This document shows, piece by piece, positions 6,938 to 15,619 of a stretch of DNA of 35,810 nucleotides; the first letter of the stretch is position 1; each line of letters opens with the position of its first letter. The stretch covers positions 67,256 to 103,065 of the forward strand of contig JAUWGE010000004.1 in NCBI GenBank assembly GCA_030606565.1. Reading direction: 5' to 3'. The notes under the pieces are model-generated. The model saw only the letters and a list, made by a program, of their open reading frames with translations. It made no database searches and was not told the DNA's origin. The translations under genes were made by a program, and so were the position numbers. The DNA comes from Candidatus Bipolaricaulota bacterium (GTDB lineage Bacteria > Bipolaricaulota > Bipolaricaulia > UBA7950 > UBA9294).

Positions 6938-7639
6938 ATGAACTGGCAAATCTTTCGTTACGGTCAGGTTCCATCGACCCAGGACACTGCGAGAAAGCTC
7001 GTCGCTGCAGGGGCGGATGAGGGGACAATCGTCGTTGCCGATGAACAGGAGCGCGGGAGGGGGAGACGTGGCAGGGCCTGGATCTCTCCTTCCGGAGGGC
7101 TTTACGCTTCGCTTGTCTTGAGAGTAGATCCGCTTGGCTCCCTTCGCGTGGGGATCGCGGTTGCCGAGGCGCTGCGGGATGTTGGGATCAAAGCGATGCT
7201 TAAGTGGCCGAACGATGTCTTAGTTGACGAGAAGAAGATTGCAGGTGTCCTCATTGAGAACGTTGGCGATCTGGCGATCGCGGGGATTGGAGTGAACCTC
7301 ACCACCGCACCGGTCGCGACGGCGACCTGCGTTGTCCAGGAGACTACAGTCTTTCTTACCCAAGATGACCTGTTGAAGAGGATCCTGCAACACCTTACTC
7401 CCGCTTTGCCAAAGGAGATTCTCGAGCAGTATCGAGCGCTCTCAGCCACGATCGGTCGAGACGTGCGTGTAGAGGTTGGAACATCTACTGCGTCCAGGCC
7501 GATCGTCGGAAGGGCAGCGGGAATTGATTCCCTCGGTAGACTCCTTATTGAGGTAGACAATACTCTCCATACCATCGCCTCCGGCAGTTGCATCCACCTA
7601 CGGTTCGTCCCCCAAGCGGGCTGGCGGAGTGCATTCTAG
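6938..7639 (+). CDS. birA: Biotin--[acetyl-CoA-carboxylase] ligase
   Basis: This protein of about 233 residues has the biotin ligase core. The biotinyl-AMP loop GRGRRGRAW, then KWPNDV and KIAGVLIE are clear, and a small SH3-like C-terminal domain follows. It attaches biotin to the carrier lysine of biotin-dependent carboxylases. There is no N-terminal helix-turn-helix, so it is the monofunctional type and does not act as a biotin repressor. The frame opens at 6893 inside the preceding gene, but the ATG at 6938 starts just before the conserved STQDTARKL and has an AAAGGA sequence upstream. Confidence 0.9.
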   Translation: MNWQIFRYGQVPSTQDTARKLVAAGADEGTIVVADEQERGRGRRGRAWISPSGGLYASLVLRVDPLGSLRVGIAVAEALRDVGIKAMLKWPNDVLVDEKKIAGVLIENVGDLAIAGIGVNLTTAPVATATCVVQETTVFLTQDDLLKRILQHLTPALPKEILEQYRALSATIGRDVRVEVGTSTASRPIVGRAAGIDSLGRLLIEVDNTLHTIASGSCIHLRFVPQAGWRSAF

Positions 7640-7760
7640 GGGGATACGCCTTGCTGCCGCTGGCCGTTTTCGCTGGCTCGATCTGAGTTTTGGTGTGTTT
7701 GACCTCAGTTAAAGAGAACGTTAATCTAGAGCGGAAACTGGAGAAAAATAAGGGGGTTAA

Positions 7761-8402
7761 ATGGCCTTTTGGAAAAAGCAAAGAGTAATTGAGACGCTTG
7801 TCCTCAGGCATGCCCAGTGCGTCGATGAGACCCTCGCCTATTTTCAGGAGGCGCTGTCCGCCTACCTCGAAGGCGAGACTAAGAAGGCAAGCCAGCTCGC
7901 CCTTGAGACTCACCAAGCGGAGGGTCGGGCCGATGACGTAAGGCGAGAAGTGGAGGCGGAGCTCTTGGGTGGAGCTCTTCTCGCCCATTCCCGGAGGGAG
8001 ATCCTTGAGATCATCGAGGGGGTGGATAAGCTGGCCAATGCAGGGGAGGCCGCGCTTGATTATCTCCTGCTGCAGAGGGTAAGGATTCCCAAGGAGATCA
8101 AACCGGTGCTCCGAGAGATCATGGTGAAAAATCAGGAGATCTTCGAGGAGGTCAAACAGGCCCTTCATCTGCTCTTTCACGATATGAGCCAGGCGTTGAA
8201 GCATACCAAAGCAATCGAGATCAAGGAGGGTGAGGTCGACCATCTGGAGCGTTCAGTGATAGAGCAACTCTTCAACATGGACATAGACCTGGCCGAGAAG
8301 ATCCAGATGCGTGGCTTGGTGGAAGAACTGGTCGAACTCTCCGATCGGGCTGAGGACCTCTCCGACCGGATTGACATCATGATCGCGGAGAGGAAGCTCT
8401 AG
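7761..8402 (+). CDS. DUF47/PhoU-like protein
   Basis: This 213-residue, all-helical, strongly charged protein matches the DUF47 (TIGR00153) relatives of PhoU. The region EIIEGVDKLANAGEAALDYLL and the Asp/Glu-rich metal-binding segments are typical. These proteins usually accompany a Pit-type phosphate transporter and are thought to regulate it, but no complete transporter follows here. The ribosome binding site AAGGGGG lies close to the ATG. Confidence 0.85.
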   Translation: MAFWKKQRVIETLVLRHAQCVDETLAYFQEALSAYLEGETKKASQLALETHQAEGRADDVRREVEAELLGGALLAHSRREILEIIEGVDKLANAGEAALDYLLLQRVRIPKEIKPVLREIMVKNQEIFEEVKQALHLLFHDMSQALKHTKAIEIKEGEVDHLERSVIEQLFNMDIDLAEKIQMRGLVEELVELSDRAEDLSDRIDIMIAERKL

Positions 8403-8416
8403 GATCTCCAGTATAG

Positions 8417-8518
8417 GGGCTAATTAAGTGGTTTACGATCGCGTTCTCCAAGTTCGACCTTTCGATGGTCTTTGGAGAGATCAGCGGGATCTTCAGGGCG
8501 GCCGACAATGACGAGTGA
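8417..8518 (+). other. Short orphan open stretch after the DUF47 gene
   Basis: Thirty-three codons without a start, with protein-like composition (KWFTIAFSKFDLSMVFGE), end at a TGA. They may be what is left of a gene that followed DUF47, perhaps the partner transporter, but the sequence is too short to assign. The rest of 8519-8640 shows nothing I can support. Confidence 0.25.
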
Positions 8519-8640
8519 AGACGTAGTCATCCGGTATTTTTAGAATTTTCTTCAGCGGATTTAACCCGGCGATCGGATAGGCTACCAAGTCCAATAGCTC
8601 ACAAACGTCTTGGTTCCAGGGCGCTGTCTTTTGCTTTGTA

Positions 8641-8659
8641 AAACCGAGCAATGCGGTTT
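8641..8659 (-). terminator. Possible terminator of the metal permease gene
   Basis: Directly after the permease stop (minus strand) a six-base stem AAACCG/CGGTTT with a seven-base loop ends in TTTTAC. The stem is short and the U tract is partly inside it, so the call is tentative. Confidence 0.35.
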
Positions 8660-9964
8660 CTAACTGCTTAAAATTCTTGCCCCATACCCCAATTCCTCTA
8701 TCGCGGCCACGATCCGGTCGGAATCGAGGTTATTACCTTCTACTACGACACGGCCACGTTTCAAGCTCACCTCTACAGTTTGTACACCGGTGCACTCGGT
8801 AACTGCGCGTCTGACGCTTTCGATGCAGTGATTGCAGTGTATGCCGATGACAGCAAGCTCCAACCGCTGCCCTTGGGAAGACCTCTTGGTCTTGCTGTTT
8901 TCTGTTTGGGGCTTAGCGGCACCTTTCTCACGAAGGAATCTTGATCCGAAGGAGAACGTAAGCACCCCTAATAGGACGACCGCCGCTGACTGATAGAATA
9001 AACCGCCTTCCGCGTGCGCATGGGCGTAGGTTGCAATCTGCGGCAGCGTTTCTTCCACTATCGGTATCAGCCGGTCTAACAGCAGGCCAAAACCAACCGC
9101 GCTCACTGCTATAGTAAAAAGATACAGTGCTGCAGTACGTTTGCCCAGCACTTTCCAAACAGTGGTCAAGGTGGCGGCATTAGTAGCAGGCCCGGCGATC
9201 AGGAAGGCCAGTACCGCGCCGAACGATACTCCCATGTGGAGAAAACCGGCGGCGATCGGTATCGATGCAGTAGCACATACGTATATCGGTACCCCCACTG
9301 CCATCATCACCAGGATCGACAGCACGCCACCACCGATGTACGCCTGCAAGTACCCTGCTGGCACCAGCGCGGCCATCACCCCAGCGATCAGGATGCCGAT
9401 GAGCAAGGCAGGCCCGATATCCTGCGGCAAGGTAATAAACCCGTACCTCAGGATGCGCGACAAGACACTCTTATCTCCCTTATCTGCGCAGCGATCACCG
9501 GTGCAGACAGATCGTTGCGCCTCGCTTCGCGCCGAACCTTCTCCGTTTGGCTCACCGAAGAACCGCACCAACACACCGCCGAGGAAGCTGGTGAGCAGGG
9601 CCACAATCGGTCGGAAGACGGCAAAGACTGGGCCAAGCAGGGAGTAGGTGACAAGGATCGAATCCACCCCGGTCTGTGGTGTTGACAGCAGAAACGCGGT
9701 TGTGGCTGCCCGGCTCGCACCGTGCCTATGAATCGAAGCTGACACCGGGATTACGCCACATGAACACAACGGAAGCGGTACGCCAAAGATTGACGCTTTT
9801 ACCACCGGTGCCAGCCCGCGCCCACCCAGGTGTCGTTCCACCCATTCGGGAGAGATACCAACCGACAGTATTCCCGCTACCAGAAAGCCAAACAAGAGAT
9901 ACGGAGCCATCTGGCCAAGCAACCGCCAGCTTTCGCCGATGATCAGAGACAGGGTATTAAGCAT
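8660..9964 (-). CDS. SO_0444/YraQ-type metal efflux permease with C-terminal heavy-metal-associated domain
   Basis: The 434-residue membrane protein has two permease repeats of the DUF318/YraQ type, with the hallmark PLPLCSCGVIP at about residues 62-72, and about eight to ten hydrophobic segments. A cytoplasmic-looking linker carries CTGDRCADKGDK. The C-terminal 70 residues form a ferredoxin-like metal-binding domain with GIHCNHCIESV. Related proteins are described as copper/zinc efflux transporters. The fused metal-binding domain supports soft-metal handling, but the metal is not determined. It lies 135 bases downstream of the oxidative-stress operon on the same strand, so it may be read through from it or have its own promoter. 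Confidence 0.85.
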   Translation of the reverse strand: MLNTLSLIIGESWRLLGQMAPYLLFGFLVAGILSVGISPEWVERHLGGRGLAPVVKASIFGVPLPLCSCGVIPVSASIHRHGASRAATTAFLLSTPQTGVDSILVTYSLLGPVFAVFRPIVALLTSFLGGVLVRFFGEPNGEGSARSEAQRSVCTGDRCADKGDKSVLSRILRYGFITLPQDIGPALLIGILIAGVMAALVPAGYLQAYIGGGVLSILVMMAVGVPIYVCATASIPIAAGFLHMGVSFGAVLAFLIAGPATNAATLTTVWKVLGKRTAALYLFTIAVSAVGFGLLLDRLIPIVEETLPQIATYAHAHAEGGLFYQSAAVVLLGVLTFSFGSRFLREKGAAKPQTENSKTKRSSQGQRLELAVIGIHCNHCIESVRRAVTECTGVQTVEVSLKRGRVVVEGNNLDSDRIVAAIEELGYGARILSS

Positions 9965-10042
9965 CGTGATCTCCTAAGTTGCGCACAGAAGAGGCAACCG
10001 AAAAAACGCCCCTATGCCTTCCTGCAGTTTACATACTCCCGC

Positions 10043-10074
10043 GGGCGGACAGGCCGGGGCGGGCCTGCTCGCCC
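10043..10074 (-). other. GC-rich hairpin between the desulforedoxin and permease genes
   Basis: Arms 10043-10055 and 10062-10074 pair over eleven of thirteen positions around a six-base loop. There is no immediate U tract on the minus strand; a run of six T appears about 35 bases later (10002-10007). It could attenuate or stabilise the upstream operon mRNA. Confidence 0.4.
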
Positions 10075-10099
10075 ATTGTGATATCGGGGCTGATCGGCT

Positions 10100-10219
10100 C
10101 TACTTTCCCTTGATGTGCATCGGTTGGTTGCAGCAGACGAGCGTCCCTGCTCCGGACTTCGTCACCTTCACCTCTTGCCCACAGATGTCGCAGATGTAGA
10201 TCTTACCTTCCTCTGCCAT
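10100..10219 (-). CDS. dsr: Desulforedoxin
   Basis: This 39-residue protein has four cysteines at C10, C13, C29 and C30 (ICDICG and VCCNQPM). That is the CxxC...CC rubredoxin-like iron site of desulforedoxin and of the N-terminal domain of desulfoferrodoxin. It has its own AAGGAGG site and begins ten bases after the superoxide reductase stop. The likely role is one-electron transfer to its neighbour or to other non-haem iron proteins of the operon. It stands as a separate gene and is not fused to the reductase. Confidence 0.9.
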   Translation of the reverse strand: MAEEGKIYICDICGQEVKVTKSGAGTLVCCNQPMHIKGK

Positions 10220-10229
10220 ATAAACCTCC

Positions 10230-10571
10230 TTAAAGTGTGAGTGAGCTCTCCCACAGGCCGTGGATGTTGCAGTACTCGACCGCGATCAATTCACTTAACC
10301 CCTCCAGGTTAACATGGGTAATGACCGTGGGGACCCCGTAGGTCGGTCCCAGGTCGAACGTCGCCACGTGCACCGGTCCCCCGTCCTTCACCCCGTAAAG
10401 GGCGATCCACTTGATGTGGTGCTCCACGGTGTTTGGGTGTGGCACCTCCTTACCAACGGTGACCTTGACGATCTTTTCCCCGCAGTCGGGGCAAGCGACC
10501 AGCTCGATCACCGGGACGTGCTTCTCCTTCCCTTCTTGTGCTTCCGTTTTGATTAACTCTCCAAGCCGCAT
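10230..10571 (-). CDS. sor: Superoxide reductase (neelaredoxin type)
   Basis: The 113-residue protein has the mononuclear iron centre ligands of superoxide reductase: EKHVPVIE with the catalytic Glu-Lys-His, HPN followed by EHHIKWI, and CNIHGLWE carrying the axial Cys and the last His. The N-terminal desulforedoxin domain of the two-iron form is absent, so it is the one-iron neelaredoxin class. It reduces superoxide to peroxide without making O2, the usual anaerobe strategy. The peroxide can pass to the rubrerythrin and peroxiredoxin of the same operon. AAGGAGG precedes the ATG. Confidence 0.95.
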   Translation of the reverse strand: MRLGELIKTEAQEGKEKHVPVIELVACPDCGEKIVKVTVGKEVPHPNTVEHHIKWIALYGVKDGGPVHVATFDLGPTYGVPTVITHVNLEGLSELIAVEYCNIHGLWESSLTL

Positions 10572-10610
10572 AGTTTCCTCCTTTCTTGGTCGTAAAGTTT
10601 TCTTGCAACC

Positions 10611-11786
10611 TCATTTTTTTAGATCTCGGTGACGGTTGGCTATTTCATCGGCGAGACGATCGAGCGCCTCCAACGTTGTTTCGTCAGGCAACCCCTTCAC
10701 CATCACCGGATCGAACCACTCGACTTTCAGTGTCTTCAAGAGTCCCATGACCTGTTCGGGCGCCTTTCCCGCCCAACCGTAGGAGCCGATCACCGCGGCG
10801 TACCGCAGCTTCGGCCGCAGGGCGTTCGTCAGGTAGGCGGCGTAAACTACGCTTGGGTGAGGTCCAACAAGCATGGTCGGTGCGCCAAAGACGACCGTCG
10901 CCGCATCTACTAGGGTGATGGCCAGCTTTCCAATGTCGGTTACCGTCATGTTGAACGGTTCTGTTTGCACCCCGCGATTGGCGAGGGCGGAGATCAGGTG
11001 GTCCACCATCACCTGTGTGCTCCCGTGCATCGACACATATGGGAGCACGACGAGGTTTTCCGGTGGATCGAGGACCCAGTGTCTGTAAGCGTCGAGGATG
11101 AATGCCGGGTCATCGTAGAGCGGCCCGTGGCTTGGGGCGATGATCTCGATCTCGTAGCGGGTGAGCCTTTCCAGATGCCCCTTGATAATCGAGCTAAATG
11201 GCATCATGATCTCGGCGTAGTAGCGTTTCGCCGCCTCGTAGACCCGTTTCCGCTCTCTCCCGTAGAGCTCGGTTGTAGCGAGGTGTGATCCGAGGAAGTC
11301 GCAGGTAAAGAGGATCTCCTCCTCTTTGAGGTAAGTGAACATCGTCTCCGGCCAGTGGACCCACGGCGCATGGATGAACTCGAGGGTCCGATCTCCAAGG
11401 GAGAGGGTCTCACCGTCCTCCACGGTCACGATCCGATCCGGGTCGACGTGTAGGTGATCGACGACCATCGGTCTTGCCTTCGGCGTCGTGATAAGCGTGG
11501 CGTTTGGATGCCGGTCGAGGACCTCAGGAACAGAGCCTGAGTGATCCTGCTCCACGTGCTGGACGATCAAGAAGTCAAGCTGTGGCACGGATTCAAGCTG
11601 CGCCATCAGAACATCGATCTTGTCTGGATCGACGGTGTCGATGAGAACGGTCTTCTCGCTACCCGTAACGAGGTAGGCGTTGTAGCTTGTCCCATCAGGG
11701 AGCGGAATCAGCTCGTCGAACAGTCGCCGATCGAAGTCCTGCGCCCCCATCCAGAAGACTCCTGGTACGATCTCTCTAGCGTTCAA
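10611..11786 (-). CDS. fprA: Flavodiiron protein (FprA-type O2/NO reductase)
   Basis: The 391-residue protein has a metallo-beta-lactamase-like domain with the diiron ligand set QHVEQDHSG, the His of PWVHWPE, the Asp of FTCDFLGSH and the His of PSHGPLYDD. A flavodoxin domain follows (about residues 250-390, YVSMHGSTQVM and FGAPTMLVG). Such enzymes reduce O2 to water or NO to N2O with electrons from rubredoxin, whose gene lies two genes upstream. The start is a TTG with AGGAGG just before it, overlapping the stop of the hybrid cluster gene. Confidence 0.93.
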   Translation of the reverse strand: MNAREIVPGVFWMGAQDFDRRLFDELIPLPDGTSYNAYLVTGSEKTVLIDTVDPDKIDVLMAQLESVPQLDFLIVQHVEQDHSGSVPEVLDRHPNATLITTPKARPMVVDHLHVDPDRIVTVEDGETLSLGDRTLEFIHAPWVHWPETMFTYLKEEEILFTCDFLGSHLATTELYGRERKRVYEAAKRYYAEIMMPFSSIIKGHLERLTRYEIEIIAPSHGPLYDDPAFILDAYRHWVLDPPENLVVLPYVSMHGSTQVMVDHLISALANRGVQTEPFNMTVTDIGKLAITLVDAATVVFGAPTMLVGPHPSVVYAAYLTNALRPKLRYAAVIGSYGWAGKAPEQVMGLLKTLKVEWFDPVMVKGLPDETTLEALDRLADEIANRHRDLKK

Positions 11787-11796
11787 CGGTAGCCTC

Positions 11797-13095
11797 CTAG
11801 AGCATCTCTGCGAGGTCTGTTTTCGGATCGCCGATTAGCCGTAGGTCGTAGTTCTCTTGCAGCACCTCGAGGATCTCCTCGTTCACCCACGCCGGGAGGA
11901 TCGGGCCAAGGTAGATCCCTTTGATCCCGAGCGAGAGTAACCCCCACAGGATGGTGACCGCTTTCTGTTCCATCCAGGATAGGACAATGGTTAGCGGAAG
12001 GTCGTTCACCTCCACTCCGAAGAGTTCGGAGAGGGCGATGGCGATATCGATTGCGACGATCGAGTCGTTGCACTGGCCGAGGTCGATCAGACGCGGGATC
12101 CCCTCGATATCCCCCAGGTCGAGGTCGTTGATCCGGAACTTGCCACACGCCAAGGTGAGAACGACCGTATCCCTTGGCAGGAGCTTCACGAACTCGCGGT
12201 AGTAGCTTGCCTTGCGAAGCGGCGAATCACATCCGCCGACGAGGAAGAAGTGCCGGATTTTCCCTTCTTCTACGAGCGCCTTGATCTTGTCTTTAAGCGA
12301 GAGGATCGTGGACAGAGAGAACCCGGTGGTGAGCGTCACTTCACCCAACTCATCTGGGAGTTCGGGTAGCGAGCGCGCCTTCTCAATCACCTCTGTGAAG
12401 TCGTAGCCTGCGATGTGCTTCACCCCAGGGAGCCTTGCCGGGCCGGTGGTGAACATGCGGTCCTTGTAGTCGTCTTTCGGTAAAAGGACGCAGTTTGACG
12501 TTCCGAGAATCGCCACCGGATAGTGAGAGAAGAGCTCCTTCTGATCGAACCACGCCTTACCCAGGTTTCCCACCAGGTGCTTATACTTCTTCAGGTCCGG
12601 ATATCCGTGCGCCGGGAGGAGCTCTGAGTGGGTGTAGACGTTGATCCCGGTCCCTCCTGACTGCGCAAGGAGTGCAGCGAGCGCCTTTAACCCGTGCCCG
12701 GTGACAAGGATCCCCGGTCCCTTTATGGTTCCGGTTGGTACTTCTGTCGGTTCGGGCTCCCCGTAGGTCTCGATGTGTGCCTTCTTCAAGAGGCGCATCG
12801 TTTTTATCGCCATCTCTCCGGATTCGAGCGCGAGCTTCACGAAGTCCTCAGCGTCGAAGTTAACGTTGGTGAAAGTGGAGTAGAACGCGCGTTCCAGGAA
12901 CGCGTCGATCTTGGTGTCGGTGTAGCCGAGTTCACGCGCGTGATAGAGGTAGGCCGCCATCCCTTTCGCTGAGAAGATGAGGTTATCCTGCAGCCGGGCC
13001 ACGGTCGCCGGCTTCCCGCAGACCCCTTGCACGGTGCAGCCTTCTCCCCTCGCTGTCTGGGAGCACTGGTAGCAAAACATCTTTAGATCGTTCAC
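11797..13095 (-). CDS. hcp: Hybrid cluster protein (hydroxylamine/NO reductase), short class
   Basis: At 432 residues this is the short class of hybrid cluster protein. The N-terminal [4Fe-4S] motif uses C8, C11, C20 and C26. The hybrid-cluster ligands are visible as TGHG, YTHSE, SNCVLL, GGCDSP, LACGKF, GQCNDS and the EQK pair in SWMEQKAV. Reported activities are hydroxylamine reduction and NO reduction in nitrosative and oxidative stress. The frame starts at a GTG one base after the rubredoxin stop, with AAGGAGA in front. The in-frame ATG five codons later is less well placed. Confidence 0.95.
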   Translation of the reverse strand: MNDLKMFCYQCSQTARGEGCTVQGVCGKPATVARLQDNLIFSAKGMAAYLYHARELGYTDTKIDAFLERAFYSTFTNVNFDAEDFVKLALESGEMAIKTMRLLKKAHIETYGEPEPTEVPTGTIKGPGILVTGHGLKALAALLAQSGGTGINVYTHSELLPAHGYPDLKKYKHLVGNLGKAWFDQKELFSHYPVAILGTSNCVLLPKDDYKDRMFTTGPARLPGVKHIAGYDFTEVIEKARSLPELPDELGEVTLTTGFSLSTILSLKDKIKALVEEGKIRHFFLVGGCDSPLRKASYYREFVKLLPRDTVVLTLACGKFRINDLDLGDIEGIPRLIDLGQCNDSIVAIDIAIALSELFGVEVNDLPLTIVLSWMEQKAVTILWGLLSLGIKGIYLGPILPAWVNEEILEVLQENYDLRLIGDPKTDLAEML

Positions 13096-13096
13096 G

Positions 13097-13258
13097 TTAA
13101 CTCTCCTTTTCGAACAGTTCTTTCCCTACGCCGCACTCTGGGCAGACCCAAGTATCGGGTAGATCCTCGAATGCCGTGCCCGCCTGGATCCCGTTTACGG
13201 GATCACCGACCGCCGGATCGTAGACGTAACCGCACACCGTGCAGACCCACTTCTCCAT
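13097..13258 (-). CDS. rub: Rubredoxin
   Basis: This 53-residue protein has the two iron-binding knuckles [10 protein letters not shown] and CPECGVGK. It carries single electrons, here most plausibly to the flavodiiron protein and rubrerythrin. It starts two bases after the flavin reductase stop, with AGGAGG overlapping that stop, and the hybrid cluster protein gene begins one base after its own stop. Gene order flavin reductase then rubredoxin matches the domain order of the fused high-molecular-weight rubredoxin (Hrb) of Moorella. Confidence 0.95.
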   Translation of the reverse strand: MEKWVCTVCGYVYDPAVGDPVNGIQAGTAFEDLPDTWVCPECGVGKELFEKES

Positions 13259-13260
13259 TC

Positions 13261-13776
13261 CTACCTCCTCTTTCTCATCGTCTTTCGGTACTCGTTGTAG
13301 GTTAAGGGTTCTCCCCCCTCCCGCGTCCCGGCACGCTCGACCAGGGCCACAAATAAGGTATGTGTCTCAAGATCGAGCATCATCTCTGGGATAACGCGGC
13401 ATTCGTAGAACGCCTTTGCCTTTGGGAGGATCGGGATTCCGTTCTCGCTTAACTCGTGGGGAGTCTCTGCGAACTTGTCCACCGCGCGCCCGGACTGGAA
13501 GCCGAAGTGGCGGATCACCTCCGGACAGTCTTCATCCTCGCGATCGAGGACGTTGACGACGAAGCGCTCGCTTGCCGCGATCATCTCGTGGGTGAGTGAG
13601 CGCTTGTTGACCCCGATTGCGATCCGCGGTGGTGCGCTTGTCACCTGCATCAGCGCGTCGAGGCACTGGCCGTTTAACCGGCCTTCATGTTCGGCGGTGA
13701 CGACGTACAGGCCGTGCGTCACCTGAAACAGGGCTTGGTTCAGCTCCGCGGTCTCTTTCACGATGAAAAACGCCAT
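13261..13776 (-). CDS. Flavin reductase-like FMN protein (Hrb N-domain type)
   Basis: The 171-residue protein belongs to the flavin-reductase-like fold. Signatures are an N-terminal [10 protein letters not shown], then [12 protein letters not shown] and [11 protein letters not shown], and it ends in a basic tail. In acetogens a fused version with rubredoxin (Hrb) transfers electrons from NAD(P)H to the flavodiiron protein. Here the rubredoxin is the next gene, two bases away, so the pair should do the same as separate polypeptides. GGGAGG precedes the ATG. Confidence 0.88.
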   Translation of the reverse strand: MAFFIVKETAELNQALFQVTHGLYVVTAEHEGRLNGQCLDALMQVTSAPPRIAIGVNKRSLTHEMIAASERFVVNVLDREDEDCPEVIRHFGFQSGRAVDKFAETPHELSENGIPILPKAKAFYECRVIPEMMLDLETHTLFVALVERAGTREGGEPLTYNEYRKTMRKRR

Positions 13777-13802
13777 CTTGCCTCCCTGTCTTTCAGTGTG
13801 TC

Positions 13803-14315
13803 TTACTCCTCGTTCTCGGTGGGGGCGGCGATACGCGTTCCCAGCTCACGATCGGCCATGATCAGGCCGTGGCCGGAATCACCGATCCGTTTCAATAGCT
13901 CCACCACCTTTAACGTCGAGGACTCCTCCTCCACCTGCTCGGTGACGAACCATTGAAGCATGATCCCTGCTGCGTGATCTTTCTCTTCGGCAGCGAGCTT
14001 AACCAAGTCGTTGATCTTCCCGGTGATGAACCGCTCGTGCTCGTGGGCCGCCTTGAATGCCTCTAAGGGCGAGGCCCACTCCTTTTGCGGCTGGGCGAGG
14101 GCTTTAAGTTCGACCCGTCCATCCCGCTCGTCGATGTGGTTGAAGAACTTCATCGCGTGAGCGAGTTCCTCCTGAGCCTGGACAGTCATCCACTGCGCCA
14201 TCCCGTCGAGGCTCTCGGAATGAAAGTACGCTACCATGGAGAGGTAGAGGTATGCCGATTCCAGTTCGTGCTTGATCTGCTCGTTTATCGCATCCTGCAT
14301 CCGTTTTCCGATCAT
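13803..14315 (-). CDS. ftn: Bacterial non-haem ferritin
   Basis: The 170-residue four-helix protein has ferroxidase ligands at E17 (HELESAY), E50 and H53 (EELAHAM), E94 (HEHE), Q127 and E130 (TEQVEEE). It stores iron as a mineral while consuming O2 or peroxide, which lowers Fenton chemistry. It is the fifth gene of the perR operon, between peroxiredoxin and flavin reductase, with an AAGGAG site upstream. Confidence 0.95.
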   Translation of the reverse strand: MIGKRMQDAINEQIKHELESAYLYLSMVAYFHSESLDGMAQWMTVQAQEELAHAMKFFNHIDERDGRVELKALAQPQKEWASPLEAFKAAHEHERFITGKINDLVKLAAEEKDHAAGIMLQWFVTEQVEEESSTLKVVELLKRIGDSGHGLIMADRELGTRIAAPTENEE

Positions 14316-14330
14316 TGATTTCTCCTTTCC

Positions 14331-14999
14331 TTAAAGCTTCTTGTGGCAGAGCCACCAGTCGAAACACTCGTATTCCTTAACCGCTTTTTTTGCCGCTTCT
14401 TCATCCGTGGGCGGTGGGACGATGACCTCGTCACCCACGAGCTCGTTGTTTGGCCAGTTTGCCGGGATCGCGACGCCGTTTTGGTCGGCGGTTTGCAACC
14501 CTTTTACCATCCGCACGATCTCGTCCATGTTGCGCCCCAGTTCCTGGGGGTAGTAGAGGATGGCGCGGATAATCCCTTTGGGATCGACAATGAACACCGC
14601 GCGTACCGTGTTAGTTCCCTTTCCCGGGTGGATCAGTCCGAGTTGGTTTGCCACCGCCTCGGTCCCGGCAATTATGGGAAAACTTATCTCTACCTTGAGG
14701 TGATCCTTGATCCACTCTGTCCACTTCATGTGCGAGAAGACCTGGTCAATGGAGAGACCGACAAGACCGCAATCGAGCTTGCGAAACTCGTCGAAACGCT
14801 TCTGGAAGGCGATAAACTCGGTCGTACAGACCGGCGTGAAGTCCGCCGGATGGCTGAACAGGACGAACCACTTGCCACTGTAGTCCTCCGGAAGAGAGAG
14901 TCTCCCGTGTGTCGTCTGCACCTCCATCTTGGGAAGCGCATCGCCGATGAGGGGCATCCCTTTTCTTTCATCCTTGGTGAGTAGGTACCGATCTTCCAT
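14331..14999 (-). CDS. Peroxiredoxin (Prx6/archaeal thioredoxin peroxidase type)
   Basis: The 222-residue protein has the peroxidatic cysteine C58 in [13 protein letters not shown] and a long C-terminal arm with C212 and C218 (YECFDWWLC). This is the arrangement of Aeropyrum-type 2-Cys Prx6 enzymes. It reduces H2O2 and alkyl peroxides, probably with thioredoxin- or rubredoxin-derived electrons. It lies between rubrerythrin and ferritin, with an AAGGAGG site. Confidence 0.94.
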   Translation of the reverse strand: MEDRYLLTKDERKGMPLIGDALPKMEVQTTHGRLSLPEDYSGKWFVLFSHPADFTPVCTTEFIAFQKRFDEFRKLDCGLVGLSIDQVFSHMKWTEWIKDHLKVEISFPIIAGTEAVANQLGLIHPGKGTNTVRAVFIVDPKGIIRAILYYPQELGRNMDEIVRMVKGLQTADQNGVAIPANWPNNELVGDEVIVPPPTDEEAAKKAVKEYECFDWWLCHKKL

Positions 15000-15025
15000 G
15001 TCTATTACCTCCTTTTTATAATTTT

Positions 15026-15598
15026 TTACCAGTTTTCGCCTAAAAGCTCGAAGTGCGCCTGCGGATGGGCACAGGCCGGGCAGACCGAAGGGGCCTCGGT
15101 GCCGGTGTGCAGGTACCCGCAGTTGCGACAGCGCCAGACCACCGGTTGATCCTTCTTGAAGACGGTCCCTGCCTCGACGTTTCTAAGCAGGCCGAGATAA
15201 CGTTTTTCGTGTTGCTTCTCCGCCACTGCAATCGCTTCAAAGACCTTCGCGATCTCGGTGAAACCCTCCCCGCGGGCTGTCTCGGCAAACCCGGGATACA
15301 TCTCCTCCCACTCGTAGTGCTCACCGCCGGCCGCAGCCTTCAGGTTCTGTGCTGTCGTCCCGATAACCCCGGCGGGAAACGCCGCCTCGACCTTGACCTC
15401 GCCGCCTTGAAGGAACTTAAACAGCCTCTTCGCGTGCTCCTTCTCCTGATTTGCCGTCTCCTCAAAGATCGTTTGAATCTGTACGAATCCGTCCTTCTTC
15501 GCCTGGCTGGCGAAATAGGAGTAGCGGTTACGCGCCTGCGACTCGCCGGCGAACGCTGTAAGTAGGTTCTTCTCCGTCCGTGATCCTTTCAGTTCCAT
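15026..15598 (-). CDS. rbr: Rubrerythrin
   Basis: The 190-residue protein has an N-terminal four-helix diiron domain ([34 protein letters not shown]) and a C-terminal rubredoxin-like domain with CRNCGY and CPACAHP. It is an NADH- and rubredoxin-linked peroxidase that reduces H2O2 to water in the anaerobe cytoplasm. AAAGGAGG stands before the ATG, and mutM ends 21 bases upstream. Confidence 0.96.
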   Translation of the reverse strand: MELKGSRTEKNLLTAFAGESQARNRYSYFASQAKKDGFVQIQTIFEETANQEKEHAKRLFKFLQGGEVKVEAAFPAGVIGTTAQNLKAAAGGEHYEWEEMYPGFAETARGEGFTEIAKVFEAIAVAEKQHEKRYLGLLRNVEAGTVFKKDQPVVWRCRNCGYLHTGTEAPSVCPACAHPQAHFELLGENW

Positions 15599-15619
15599 CT
15601 AGTTTCCTCCTTTTTGTTG

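Noticed and set aside
14343-14984. 213-codon plus-strand frame
   Set aside because: Antisense to the peroxiredoxin gene, with no start signal or domain.
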